From positions 5,146,001 to 5,210,000 of the forward strand of contig NZ_BLPG01000001.1 of NCBI RefSeq assembly GCF_011764445.1: a DNA stretch of 64,000 nucleotides, in the 5' to 3' direction. Of this stretch, positions 28,784-37,766 are shown in pieces. Under the pieces are notes generated by a model, which was given only the letters and a program-made list of their open reading frames with translations, did no database searches and was not told the DNA's origin. This DNA is from Phytohabitans rumicis (GTDB lineage Bacteria; Actinomycetota; Actinomycetes; Mycobacteriales; Micromonosporaceae). The position numbers and the translations under genes are program-made. The stretch's first letter is position 1; each line of letters begins with the position of its first letter.

Positions 28784-30120
28784 GTGACAACACGCCGTAC
28801 CAAGTCCCCCGCCAAGCGGCACCGGAGCCGGCCAACAAGACGTACGTGCTGGACACGTCGGTGTTGCTGTCCGATCCGGCGGCGTTCTACCGCTTCGTCG
28901 AGCACGAAGTGGTCCTGCCCTTGGTGGTCATCTCCGAGTTGGAGGGCAAGCGACACCATCCCGAGCTGGGCTGGTTCGCCCGCCAGTGCCTGCGCATGCT
29001 CGACGAACTGCGGATCAAGCACGGCCGGCTGGACGCCCCGCTCCCGGTGAACGAACTGGGCGGCACCCTGCGGGTCGAGCTCAACCACGCCGACCCGTCC
29101 GTCCTGCCGCAGGGCTTCCGGAACGAGTCGAACGACGCCCGGATCCTGTCCGTCGCCCTCGGCCTCGCGGCCGAGGGGCGCGACGTCACGCTGGTCAGCA
29201 AGGACATGCCGCTGCGGGTCAAGGCCGCCTCGGTCGGCCTGCACGCCGACGAGTACCGGCACGGCCAGGCCAGCGACCCGACGTGGACCGGCATGGCCGA
29301 CCTCGAGCTGGGCGAAGGCCAGGTCAACCAGCTGTACGCCGGTGAAGCCCTGGACGTCGACGAGGCGGCCGGGCTGCCCTGCCACACCGGCCTGGTGCTG
29401 CACTCGCCGCGCGGCTCCGGGCTCGGCCGGGTGCTGCCCGACAAGACGGTACGGCTGGTGCGCGGCGACCGGGAGGCGTTCGGGTTGCGCGGGCGCTCGG
29501 CGGAGCAGCGAATCGCGCTCGACCTGCTGCTGGACGAGTCGATCGGGATCGTCTCGCTGGGCGGTCGCGCCGGCACGGGCAAGTCCGCGCTCGCCCTCTG
29601 CGCCGGCCTGGAGGCCGTGATGGAGCGGCGCCGGCACAAGAAGGTCATCGTCTTCCGCCCGCTATACGCCGTCGGCGGCCAGGAGTTGGGCTACCTGCCC
29701 GGCTCCGAGGCGGAGAAGATGTCGCCGTGGGCCCAAGCTGTCTTCGACACCCTTGGCGCGGTCGTCCACGAAAACGTCATGGAAGAGGTCATGGGCCGCG
29801 GCCTGCTCGAGGTCCTGCCGCTGACCCACATCCGTGGACGGAGTTTGCACGACGCCTACGTGATCGTCGACGAGGCGCAGTCGCTGGAGCGCGGCGTACT
29901 CCTGACGGTGTTGTCCCGGATCGGCCAGGGGTCGCGGGTGGTGCTGACACACGACGTGGCTCAGCGCGATAACCTGCGCGTCGGCCGGCACGATGGCGTG
30001 ACTGCCGTGATCGAGGCGCTCAAGGGGCACCCGATCTTCGCGCACGTGACGTTGACCCGTTCCGAGCGGTCACCGATCGCGGAGGTCGTCACCGACTTGC
30101 TGGAGGACATCCCGCGGTAG
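28784..30120 (+). CDS. phoH: PhoH family protein (PIN domain + PhoH ATPase), apparent -1 frameshift near the start
   Basis: About 445 residues. After [16 protein letters not shown] comes [17 protein letters not shown] of a PIN nuclease domain, then the PhoH ATPase with Walker [16 protein letters not shown] and Walker [18 protein letters not shown]-PhoH proteins are RNA helicase/nucleases. GTG at 28784 has GGGAG seven bases upstream and gives the family-like basic N-terminus, but the frame then shifts at 28832-28836, where one base seems missing. Without that correction an ATG at 28777 reads into the PIN domain, but its ribosome site would abut it. Confidence 0.92.
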
Positions 30121-30335
30121 CGGCGGTAAAAGTCCGTATTCGCCCCGATAAACGGCGTGGCGCAGGTCACAAAGATGGCCTGCGCCTCCCCATCCGCCTC
30201 ACCGTGCGCAATGGTGTCCTGCGGGCACCCGTGCACCACTGGTAACCCTGTGGAGCTGGATGCCTACGGCGTGGAGCAATCGAACCCCCGATGGTTCTCC
30301 GCGCCGTGTCCTTGCCCCGACGAAGGGACCTCTTC
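30121..30335. other. leader region of transglycosylase-like gene
   Basis: 215 bases. GCAGGTCACAAAGATGGCCTGC forms a hairpin-like block with GCAGG and CCTGC arms; the sequence resembles leaders of cell-wall hydrolase genes in length, but I do not see the conserved blocks of the c-di-AMP (ydaO) riboswitch. AAGGGA at about 30323-30328 precedes the GTG at 30336. Confidence 0.35.
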
Positions 30336-31018
30336 GTGAGTCGGCTGTGGAGCCGGTTCGGACTCCGAGCGCTCGCCGTCATGTTGCTCCTTGTGGGCGT
30401 TACCGGCGGGGCATACCTCGGTCAGGACCGGAAGATCCAGCAGCAAGGCGTGAGCGCCCAGCTCGCCCTCGACGCGGACCAGGAGGAATTGCAGTACCTC
30501 AAGGATCGGCACCGCGAGTTCATGGCCGACAGCGCTCAGCAGCGCGAGGCCGAGCGGATCGCCGCCGAGAAGGCGGCCGCGGCAGCCAAGGCGGAGGCCG
30601 AGCGGGCCCGCAAGGCGCAGGAGGCGGCCAGCCGCAAGAAGCGCGAGGCGGCCGAGGCGAAGGACGACACCCCGGCGAAGCCGTACACGGGTCCGATTCC
30701 GGCGTCTTGCAACGAGTTCAGCGGCAACCGCAAGACCGGCTGCGCGCTGATGATCGCCGCGGGCTTCAAGATCGACCAGTTCCCGTGCCTGGACAAGCTG
30801 TGGACGAAGGAAAGCGGCTGGAACCACAAGGCCCGCAACTCGTCGTCCGGTGCGTACGGCATCGCGCAGGCGCTGCCCCGAGCAAGATGAGCTCGGTCGC
30901 GGACGACTGGGAGACCAACCCGGCGACGCAGATCAAGTGGGGTCTGAGCTACATCAAGGGCCGGTACGGCGACCCCTGCGGGGCGTGGGCGCACTCCCAG
31001 GACGTGGGCTGGTACTAG
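30336..31018 (+). CDS. secreted coiled-coil protein with lytic-transglycosylase-like domain, apparent -1 frameshift
   Basis: About 227 residues. One N-terminal membrane/signal helix (ALAVMLLLVGVTGGAYLG), a coiled-coil rich in Ala/Glu/Lys (AAEKAAAAAKAEAERARKAQ), then a domain with CNEFSGNRKTGCALM, LWTKESGWNHKARNSSSGAY, and, after a shift, KMSSVADDWETNPATQIKWG and GDPCGAWAHSQDVGWY. The Glu of KESGW is the expected catalytic residue. The frame breaks at 30876-30882: GIAQALP should continue GSKM, needing one base. Exported cell-wall hydrolase/resuscitation-type proteins look like this. Confidence 0.85.
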
Positions 31019-31093
31019 CTGGCGTTTCGTTCGCCGCGCGGCGGCATGGATGACCCCATAATGGGCAAACTGGTCCATTTCGGGGGAACGCAC

Positions 31094-31891
31094 ATGCGAG
31101 CTTGGCGGTGGATCGCCGCGCTGGTCGCGGCCGCGACGGTGACATCGGCCTGGGCGGGACCCGCCCAGGCCGATCCGGCGCCGGCGCCGCCGATCGAGAT
31201 CGTCGGAGGGGTACGCGCCGAGCCGGGCCAGTTCCCGTGGGCGGTACGCCTCTCGGTGGGCTGTGCCGGTGCGCTCACCGCCCCGCGGGTCGTCCTGACG
31301 GCGGCCCACTGCGTCAAGGGCACCGGCCTCGACAGCAGCATCACGGTGACCGCTGGCTCGGTCGACCAGCACTCGCCGGACGCGATCCGGGTGAAGTCGA
31401 CGTACGTCAAGCGGGCCCCCGGCTTTCGCGACGCCACCCGAGGTGACGACTGGGCGCTGATCCAGCTCGCCGAGGAGCTCGACCTGCCCCTCCTCCCGCG
31501 CGCCGCCGACAGCGCGTACGACCGCGGCACGTTCACCGTCGTGGGTTGGGGTGCGACCCGTGAGGGCGCGACCAGCCAGCAGCGCTACCTGCGCGCGGTG
31601 GACGTGCCGTACGTGTCGGACCGGGCCTGTGGCCGGGCGTACCGCGAGGCCGGCTACGAGTTCGTGTCCCGCGACATGCTGTGCGCGGGTGACACCCGGC
31701 GTGGCGGCATCGACGCCTGCCAGGGCGACTCCGGCGGGCCGATGGTCCACCGCGACGACGCCGGCGAGTGGGTGCAGGTCGGCATCGTGAGCTGGGGGAT
31801 CGGCTGCGCCCGCCGCGACTACCCGGGCGTTTACACGCAGGTTTCCGCGTTCGTTGAGGCGATCGAGCGGGAGACCCGGGCCTTGAGCTAG
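31094..31891 (+). CDS. secreted trypsin-like serine protease (S1 family)
   Basis: 265 residues. Signal peptide (about 1-26, ending GPAQA), short propeptide, then IVGGVRAEPGQFPWAV, whose IVGG would be the new N-terminus after activation. Catalytic triad: His in VVLTAAHCVKG, Asp in DDWALIQLAEE and Ser in CQGDSGGPMVHRD; the Asp six before Ser predicts trypsin-like specificity. Several Cys suggest disulfides. ATG at 31094 has a GGGGGA ribosome site. The rhomboid gene begins 16 bases downstream. Confidence 0.96.
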   Translation: MRAWRWIAALVAAATVTSAWAGPAQADPAPAPPIEIVGGVRAEPGQFPWAVRLSVGCAGALTAPRVVLTAAHCVKGTGLDSSITVTAGSVDQHSPDAIRVKSTYVKRAPGFRDATRGDDWALIQLAEELDLPLLPRAADSAYDRGTFTVVGWGATREGATSQQRYLRAVDVPYVSDRACGRAYREAGYEFVSRDMLCAGDTRRGGIDACQGDSGGPMVHRDDAGEWVQVGIVSWGIGCARRDYPGVYTQVSAFVEAIERETRALS

Positions 31892-31907
31892 CGGGCAATA
31901 CTGGGGC

Positions 31908-32567
31908 GTGGCTTTCGACGGCACCACTCCCAGCGGTGACCCGAACCGCTTCGGCACCGAGGCGTTCTATGCCGCGCTCGGCCGGGCGTTCGTCGCGATG
32001 TGCGCGATCGTGCCGGTGCTCTTCGTCATCGAGGCGTGCGACGGCTGGCTCAACAACTCGTTCGACGCGGCCGGTGGCATCGTGCCGCGCCGCATCAACG
32101 GCCTGGACGGCGTGTTCTTCGCGCCGTTCCTGCACCACGGCTTCGACCACCTCTACAGCAACAGCGTGCCGCTGATCCTGCTGGGCACGTTCGTGCTGGC
32201 CGCGGGCGGGCGCCGGTTCCTCTACGCCACGATCTTCATCGTCCTGGCGAGCGGCCTCGGGGTGTGGTTCACCGGCAGCCCCAACACGGTGGTCGTGGGC
32301 GCCAGCGGGGTCATCTTCGGGTACCTCGGCCTGCTGCTCATGCGCGGCCTGGTGGAGCGGAGCTGGTGGAACCTGGGGGTCGTCGTCCTCGTCGGCCTGC
32401 TCTACGGCTGGCAGCTGCTCGCCGGCATCCTGCCGGGCGATCCGCAGGTGTCCTGGCAGGGCCATCTCTTCGGCTTTCTGGGCGGGCTGGTGGCCGCGAT
32501 CCTCTTCCGCCGGCGGCACCCGCGCTACGACGATTACTCGGCGGGTACGACGTTCACCTTGCCATGA
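31908..32567 (+). CDS. rhomboid family intramembrane serine protease
   Basis: 219 residues with six hydrophobic helices. The catalytic Ser is in VVGASGVIFGYLG (GASG motif) and the catalytic His in WQGHLFGFLGG. The second conserved element FLHHGFDHLYSNSVPL lies before the third helix. Start is GTG at 31908, 16 bases after the secreted protease gene, so they may be co-transcribed. Cleaves membrane proteins within the bilayer; substrate unknown. Confidence 0.94.
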   Translation: MAFDGTTPSGDPNRFGTEAFYAALGRAFVAMCAIVPVLFVIEACDGWLNNSFDAAGGIVPRRINGLDGVFFAPFLHHGFDHLYSNSVPLILLGTFVLAAGGRRFLYATIFIVLASGLGVWFTGSPNTVVVGASGVIFGYLGLLLMRGLVERSWWNLGVVVLVGLLYGWQLLAGILPGDPQVSWQGHLFGFLGGLVAAILFRRRHPRYDDYSAGTTFTLP

Positions 32568-32651
32568 TCGGTGAGACGGTCCTTGCCGCGTACGAGGGAG
32601 TGTGCCTACCGTCGGGTCCTGCACGTCAGACGAAACGATGGCGGTGAGTGA

Positions 32652-33620
32652 ATGCGCGAGATCGATGTCGCGATAGTGGGTGCCGGACCGACCGGTCTCT
32701 TCGCGGCGTACTACGCCGGGTTCCGCGGGCTCTCGGTGGCGCTGATCGACGCGCTTCCGGAGCCGGGTGGGCAGGTCACCGCCATGTACCCGGAGAAGGC
32801 GATCTTCGATGTCGCGGGCTTTCCGGTGATCAAGGGGCGCGACCTGGTGGCCAACCTGGTCGAGCAGGCCGCGCCGTTCAACCCGGAGTACATCCTCGGT
32901 GCTCGCGCCGAAGAGCTGTCCTACGTGGATGACCGGCCGGTGCTGTCGCTCGGCGGTGGCGACAAGCTCCTGTGCGGGGCCGTCATCATCACCGGTGGGC
33001 TGGGCAGTTTCAGCCCCCGCCCGCTGCCCGCCGCGGACGTGTTCGAGGGCGGCGGGCTGGTCTACTTCGTGCCCCGGCTCGCCGAGCTTGAGGGCCACGA
33101 CGTGCTGATCGTCGGCGGCGGCGACTCGGCGTTCGACTGGGCGCTGGCGCTGGAGCCGCTGGCCAAGTCCGTGACGCTCGTGCACCGCCGGGAAAAGTTC
33201 CGCGCGCACGCCTCGACCGTCGCCCGGGTGCAGCAGTTGCCGGTACGCATCGTGGTCAACGCCGAGGTCACGAAGGTCCACGGCGGCGACCGGATCACCG
33301 CCGCCGACATCACCGTCAAGGCCGGCGGCACCGAGACCGTGCCCGTCGACACGGTGGTCGCCGCACTCGGTTTCACGGCGGATCTCGGCCCGCTCGCCGA
33401 GTGGGGCCTGGACCTGGACAAGCGCCACATCCTGGTGGACAGCACCATGGCGACGAACCGCCCGCGAGTGTACGCGGCCGGCGACATCGCGGAGTACCCG
33501 GGCAAGGTCCGGCTGATCGCGACCGGCTTCGGCGAGGCGGCCACCGCCGTCAACAACGCCGCGGTGGCGATCGACCCGTCGGCCCACCTCTTCCCGGGCC
33601 ACTCCTCCGACGCCGGCTGA
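32652..33620 (+). CDS. ferredoxin--NADP(+) reductase-like (TrxR-type) flavoprotein
   Basis: 322 residues with FAD motif VAIVGAGPTGLFAAYYAGF, and NADPH motif VLIVGGGDSAFDWALAL. There is no CxxC between domains, so it is not a thioredoxin reductase but the TrxR-like ferredoxin-NADP reductase type; RVYAAGDIAEYPGKVRLIATG is the second FAD segment. Role: passing electrons between NADPH and ferredoxin or flavodoxin, in the cytoplasm. It ends 5 bases before the histidine kinase gene. Confidence 0.92.
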   Translation: MREIDVAIVGAGPTGLFAAYYAGFRGLSVALIDALPEPGGQVTAMYPEKAIFDVAGFPVIKGRDLVANLVEQAAPFNPEYILGARAEELSYVDDRPVLSLGGGDKLLCGAVIITGGLGSFSPRPLPAADVFEGGGLVYFVPRLAELEGHDVLIVGGGDSAFDWALALEPLAKSVTLVHRREKFRAHASTVARVQQLPVRIVVNAEVTKVHGGDRITAADITVKAGGTETVPVDTVVAALGFTADLGPLAEWGLDLDKRHILVDSTMATNRPRVYAAGDIAEYPGKVRLIATGFGEAATAVNNAAVAIDPSAHLFPGHSSDAG

Positions 33621-33625
33621 CATGC

Positions 33626-34681
33626 ATGCTTCCCCCGCGGCTGCGCCTCTATCTCCTGTGGACGCTGGTGGCGACCGCGTGGTGGACGGCGTTCACGTGG
33701 GTCAGTGCGCTGCGCACCCAGCAGACGCTGCGGGTCAGCGGTGACTTTGCGTCCACATGGGACCTGCTGTACGGCGAACTTGTCGTCGCGCTGCCCTGGG
33801 TGCCGATCACGGTGTTCGCGCTGTGGCTGGCCGACCGGTTTCCTCTCGGCGGCCCGCGCTGGTGGGCGATCCCCGTCCAGCTCGGCGGCCTCGTCGTGGC
33901 GATCGCGGCCCGCGCCGCCGCGCTCGCCGCGCTCAAACCCAAGATGGGCTGGTGGCTGGACTTTGCGACCACGCGCGAGATGCTCGCGTACCACCTGCAG
34001 ACCGACGTGTTCACCTACGTGCTCATCCTTGCGGCGGCCCACGCGGTCTACTACGCCCGCGCGCACCGGCTGCGGGAGCGGCAACTGGCCCGCGCCGAGC
34101 TGGCCGCGCTGCGCGCGCAACTCCAGCCGCACTTCCTCTTCAACGCGCTGAACACGATCGCCGCCCTGGTGCCGGAAGACCCGGACAAGGCCGACCGGAT
34201 GATCATCGGGCTGGCCGGCATGTTGCGGCGCTCGCTGGAGAGCGACGGCCGCCTGGAAGTCCCGCTGCGCACCGAGCTGGAGGTACTCGCGTCCTATCTG
34301 GACATCGAGCAGGCCCGGTTCGAGGATCGGCTCAAGGTGGCCTGGCAGGTGGAGCCGGAGGCGCGGAGCGCGCTCGTACCGCCGCTCGTCCTGCAACCGT
34401 TGGTGGAAAACGCGATCCGGCACGGCCTGTCGCCGCGGGCCGCGGCCGGCACACTGTGGCTCACCGCCGGCCGCCAGGGCGACTGGCTCAAGCTGAGCGT
34501 CGCGGACGACGGGCTCGGCCTGACCCACGGGGCGCTCCGCGATGGGATCGGGCTGGCCAACACGAGGGCCCGCCTGCGCCAGCTCTACGGCGACCGCCAC
34601 GAATTCACCATCGCACCGCGGGACGGCGGGGGAGTCGACGCCACCATTTCGGTGCCGTACCGGACAGGGGACCGGCGATGA
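33626..34681 (+). CDS. LytS-type membrane sensor histidine kinase
   Basis: 351 residues. Four hydrophobic helices span about residues 10-140. Then comes the histidine box LQPHFLFNALNTIAALVPE, N box LVENAIRHGLSPRA, and G box DGIGLANTRARLRQLYG, the His_kinase/HATPase layout of the LytS/YehU type. Its stop overlaps the start of the response regulator gene (ATGA), so the two are made together. ATG at 33626 begins right at the first helix. Confidence 0.92.
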   Translation: MLPPRLRLYLLWTLVATAWWTAFTWVSALRTQQTLRVSGDFASTWDLLYGELVVALPWVPITVFALWLADRFPLGGPRWWAIPVQLGGLVVAIAARAAALAALKPKMGWWLDFATTREMLAYHLQTDVFTYVLILAAAHAVYYARAHRLRERQLARAELAALRAQLQPHFLFNALNTIAALVPEDPDKADRMIIGLAGMLRRSLESDGRLEVPLRTELEVLASYLDIEQARFEDRLKVAWQVEPEARSALVPPLVLQPLVENAIRHGLSPRAAAGTLWLTAGRQGDWLKLSVADDGLGLTHGALRDGIGLANTRARLRQLYGDRHEFTIAPRDGGGVDATISVPYRTGDRR

Positions 34682-35397
34682 TCCGTACCCTCATCGTGGA
34701 CGACGAACCGCCGGCCCGCCGGCGCCTGCGGTCCCTGCTCGCCGAACGGTCCGATGTGGAGGTTGTCGGCGAGTACGGCACGGCCCGCGCGGCCGTGGCG
34801 GCCATCGAGAAGACCAGGCCCGATCTGGTGTTCCTCGACGTGCAGATGCCGGAGGGCGACGGCTTCGGCGTCGTGGAGGCCCTCGGCGGTGAGCACGCGC
34901 CGGCGATCGTGTTCGTGACGGCGTTCAGCGAGCACGCGGTGCGGGCCTTCGACGTGCGCGCGGTCGACTACCTGATGAAGCCCTTCGCCCGGGAACGACT
35001 GTGGGCGGCCCTGGACCGGGTGCGCGACCAGCTCCCGGACGCCACGCCTTCGGCGGTCGGGCCGCTGCGGCGGCTGCCCGTCGATGTCGGACGGCGCATC
35101 CGGCTCGTCGACACGGACCACATCGACTACCTGCGCGCCGAGGGAAACTACGTTCGGGTGTACGTCGGCAGCCAGTCCTACCTGGTCCGGGAGACCCTGA
35201 CCGGGCTGGCCGGGCGGCTCGACCCGGACCAGTTCCTGCGCGTGCACCGATCGCTGGTCGTACGGCTGGACCGGGTCCGCGAGATCGAGACGCTCGACCA
35301 TGGTGAATTCGTGCTGCGGCTGGACGGCGGCACCGCGCTCATCACCGGTCGCAGCTTCCGCGAGCCGGTGCGGCTGGCGCTCGGCCTGTCCCGCTGA
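34678..35397 (+). CDS. LytR/AlgR-type response regulator (REC + LytTR)
   Basis: 239 residues: REC domain with phosphorylated Asp in LVFLDVQMPEGDGF, conserved Thr in VFVTAFSEHAV and Lys in DYLMKPFARE, then a LytTR DNA-binding domain from IRLVDTDHIDYLRAEGNYVRV to SLVVRLDRVREIE. Partner of the histidine kinase encoded just upstream and overlapping. Targets unknown; LytTR proteins bind paired direct repeats. Confidence 0.95.
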   Translation: MIRTLIVDDEPPARRRLRSLLAERSDVEVVGEYGTARAAVAAIEKTRPDLVFLDVQMPEGDGFGVVEALGGEHAPAIVFVTAFSEHAVRAFDVRAVDYLMKPFARERLWAALDRVRDQLPDATPSAVGPLRRLPVDVGRRIRLVDTDHIDYLRAEGNYVRVYVGSQSYLVRETLTGLAGRLDPDQFLRVHRSLVVRLDRVREIETLDHGEFVLRLDGGTALITGRSFREPVRLALGLSR

Positions 35398-35493
35398 CGC
35401 TCCGGTTCGTCCGCGCCGTCCGCCGGCTCGTCCCATCGCGCCCCGATGCGACCCGGCCCGCCCGTAGCGTTGCTGGTGCACGCACTTGGGAGA

Positions 35494-35531
35494 GATCGGG
35501 CCGGCGGCCGAGGGCAGCCGCCGGCCCGATC
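35494..35531. terminator. GC hairpin between convergent genes
   Basis: GATCGGGCCGGCGGC at 35494-35508 pairs perfectly with its reverse complement at 35517-35531 around an eight-base loop. It sits between the convergent response regulator and glpX genes and would work for both. Confidence 0.85.
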
Positions 35532-35545
35532 GGTGTGTGCTTCTC

Positions 35546-36571
35546 CTATGCCAGCTCGGCGAGCGGGCGGCCATCGAAGTCGACCGCCGAGTAGCGGGCG
35601 AGCTTCTCCAACCGGTGGTACGAGTCGATGACCCGGATCGTGCCGCTCTTGGACCGCATGACGATCGACTGCGTGAACGCCCCGCCGGCCCGGTACCGCA
35701 CGCCCTTGAGCAGGTCACCGGTGGTGATGCCGGTGGCGACGAAGAAGCAGTTGTCGCCGGTCACCAGGTCGTCGGTGGTGAGCACCCGGTCGAGGTCGTG
35801 CCCCGCGGCGAGCGCCTTTTCCCGTTCGGCGGCGTCGCGTGGCCACAGCTTCGCCTGCATCGCGCCGCCCATGCACTTGAGCGCGCAGGCGGCCGTGATG
35901 CCTTCCGGCGTACCGCCGACGCCGACCAGCACGTCCACATCGGACTGTTCGCTCGCGGCGGAGATGGCGCCGGCGATGTCGCCGTCGGAGATGAAGCGGA
36001 TCCGGGCGCCGGCCTGGCGTACCTCCCGGACCAGTTGCTCGTGCCGCGGGCGGTCCAGGATGCAGACCGTCACGTCGGAGACGCCGGAGTTCTTGACCTT
36101 CGCGACGCGGCGCAGATTTTCCGTCACGCCGGCGTTGATGTCGATGACGTCCGCGCAGTCGGGGCCGACCGCGAGCTTTTCCATGTAGAAGACCGCGCTC
36201 GGGTCGAACATCGCGCCGCGCTCGGCCACGGCCAGTACGGCGAGCGCGTTCGGCATACCCTTGCTCATCAGCGTGGTGCCGTCGATGGGGTCGACGGCGA
36301 CGTCCACCTCGGGTCCGGTCCCGTCGCCGACCTCTTCGCCGTTGAAGAGCATCGGGGCGTTGTCCTTCTCACCCTCGCCGATGACCACCACGCCGCGCAT
36401 CTGGATCGAGTTGATCAGCTTGCGCATGGCGTCGACTGCGGCCCCGTCGCCGCCCTCCTTGTCGCCGCGGCCGACCCAGCGACCGGCGGCCATCGCGGCG
36501 GCCTCGGTGACCCGGACCAGGTCCAGGGCGAGGTTGCGGTCGAGGTCCTGCGGGATACGAGCCTCGGTCAT
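35546..36571 (-). CDS. glpX: class II fructose-1,6-bisphosphatase
   Basis: 341 residues that hydrolyse fructose-1,6-bisphosphate to fructose-6-phosphate in gluconeogenesis. Seen: metal-binding [30 protein letters not shown], and [20 protein letters not shown]. The length fits the class II family. Divergent from the DUF4245 gene across about 100 bases; glpX beside DUF4245, xse genes and ispH is a common actinobacterial order. Confidence 0.97.
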   Translation of the reverse strand: MTEARIPQDLDRNLALDLVRVTEAAAMAAGRWVGRGDKEGGDGAAVDAMRKLINSIQMRGVVVIGEGEKDNAPMLFNGEEVGDGTGPEVDVAVDPIDGTTLMSKGMPNALAVLAVAERGAMFDPSAVFYMEKLAVGPDCADVIDINAGVTENLRRVAKVKNSGVSDVTVCILDRPRHEQLVREVRQAGARIRFISDGDIAGAISAASEQSDVDVLVGVGGTPEGITAACALKCMGGAMQAKLWPRDAAEREKALAAGHDLDRVLTTDDLVTGDNCFFVATGITTGDLLKGVRYRAGGAFTQSIVMRSKSGTIRVIDSYHRLEKLARYSAVDFDGRPLAELA

Positions 36572-36673
36572 GACGGGTCCTCCTCGCGACGCTGCGGGGC
36601 GCTGGCTTGCCTAAATCCTGTCATGATCGAGGGGTGAACGCCCGTTCGGGGCGAGTACTGGGATGATGGTTAC

Positions 36674-37213
36674 GTGGATCAGCAGACCGTCGCACCGCCG
36701 CCGTCGACCAACACGCGCCGCCCGCGCGACATGGTGCTGTCGATGGCCGTGCTTCTCGTACCGGTCCTGATCATCGTGCTGATCTACCGCGTCGTGCAGG
36801 GCGGCGACCAACCGGTCAAGGTCGACACCGCGCCCGCCCTCGACCAGGCGCGCTCCGTGGGCGCGTTCCCAGTGAGCGAGCCCTCCGGGCTCGACGACGG
36901 CTGGCGGCCCATCAGCGCGACATTCCAGACCGCCGACGGGGGCAAGGTCCTGCGCATCGGGTACGTCACGCCGTCGGGCGCCGGGGTGCAACTCGTGCAG
37001 AGCGACGTACCGGCCGAGCGGCTGCTGCCGGCGGAGCTGACCGGGAGCGGCCAGCCGCGCGGGGCGACCGACATCGCGGGGCAGAGCTGGCAGCGCTACA
37101 CCGCCCGCCCAGGTGAGCAGGCGCTGGTGCTCCTGCAACCCGACCGCACCGTGATCGTCGTAGGCAGCGCCGAGGAAACCGAACTCCGCATCTTGGCCAC
37201 CGCCGTCACCTAA
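36674..37213 (+). CDS. DUF4245 membrane-anchored protein
   Basis: 179 residues: one N-terminal helix (DMVLSMAVLLVPVLIIVLIY) and an extracytoplasmic domain with GWRPISATFQTADGGKVLRI and the C-terminal LLQPDRTVIVVGSAEETELR, the DUF4245 pattern. Function unknown; usually beside glpX and exonuclease VII genes in actinobacteria, as here. GTG at 36674 is the start. The stop is followed by the fourth copy of the nested palindrome. Confidence 0.88.
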   Translation: MDQQTVAPPPSTNTRRPRDMVLSMAVLLVPVLIIVLIYRVVQGGDQPVKVDTAPALDQARSVGAFPVSEPSGLDDGWRPISATFQTADGGKVLRIGYVTPSGAGVQLVQSDVPAERLLPAELTGSGQPRGATDIAGQSWQRYTARPGEQALVLLQPDRTVIVVGSAEETELRILATAVT

Positions 37214-37257
37214 CCCGCCGCCCCGATCAGTGCCCGCCGCGCCGACCAAGCCCCGTC

Positions 37258-37362
37258 GCGCCGATCAAGGCTTTCTGCGTCGATCAAGGGCGAATGGCTG
37301 TGCTTTGATCTCCGATCCACGACCGTTTGCCCTTGATCGACGTAGAAAGCCTTGATCGACGC
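37258..37362 (+). repeat. nested GATCAAGG palindrome, copy A4
   Basis: Complete form with outer arm GCCGATCAAGGCTTTCTGCG, inner arm CGTCGATCAAGGGC, core GTGCTTTGATCTCCGATCCA, right inner GCCCTTGATCGACG and right outer TAGAAAGCCTTGATCGACG. The spacer CTTTCT on one side matches AGAAAG on the other, while in copy A3 ATTT matches AAAT: the arms changed together. It lies between convergent DUF4245 and xseB stops. Confidence 0.92.
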
Positions 37363-37421
37363 GGCCAGGGAGACGCGGGCGAGGGAGGGAGAGGCGGACG
37401 GAGGGCTAGCAGGGAGGCGGG

Positions 37422-37634
37422 CTAGGACGCGGGTTCGGCGTCGCGGGCCGCGCGGGCGGCGTCCAGGCGGGCGCGGGCGCCGTCGAGCCACCGCTGGCAG
37501 ACGTCGGCGAGCTGCTCACCGCGCTCCCACAGCGCCAGCGACTCCTCCAACGAGCCGCCCCCGGCCTCCAGCCGCTCGACCACGGAAGCCAGCTCGGCGC
37601 GGGCCTGCTCGTAGCTCATCTGCGGCTCACCCAT
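37422..37634 (-). CDS. xseB: exodeoxyribonuclease VII small subunit
   Basis: 70 residues with SYEQARAELASVVERLEAGG and SLEESLALWERGEQLADVCQ, the conserved XseB coiled region. It binds the large subunit XseA, encoded 132 bases upstream on the same strand. Exonuclease VII degrades single-stranded DNA to oligonucleotides from both ends. Confidence 0.96.
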   Translation of the reverse strand: MGEPQMSYEQARAELASVVERLEAGGGSLEESLALWERGEQLADVCQRWLDGARARLDAARAARDAEPAS

Positions 37635-37766
37635 GGACGATCACCCTACCCGCGCCCCTTGCGTGAGTACGGCGCCCCGTTGGGTGTTTCGCCGCGAGTA
37701 GGGGCGTGGAAGCCTTCACGTAGATCCCGCAGTCACTGATCGCGGCGGGCGGCCGCGTAGGGGACC

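Noticed and set aside
30121-30335. c-di-AMP (ydaO) riboswitch
   Set aside because: Conserved blocks of that class could not be found by eye.
32652-33620. Thioredoxin reductase
   Set aside because: No CxxC redox pair between the FAD and NADPH domains.
31533-33623. Very long open frame opposite the rhomboid and flavoprotein genes
   Set aside because: Composition is the mirror of high-GC coding DNA; the plus-strand genes have clear motifs.
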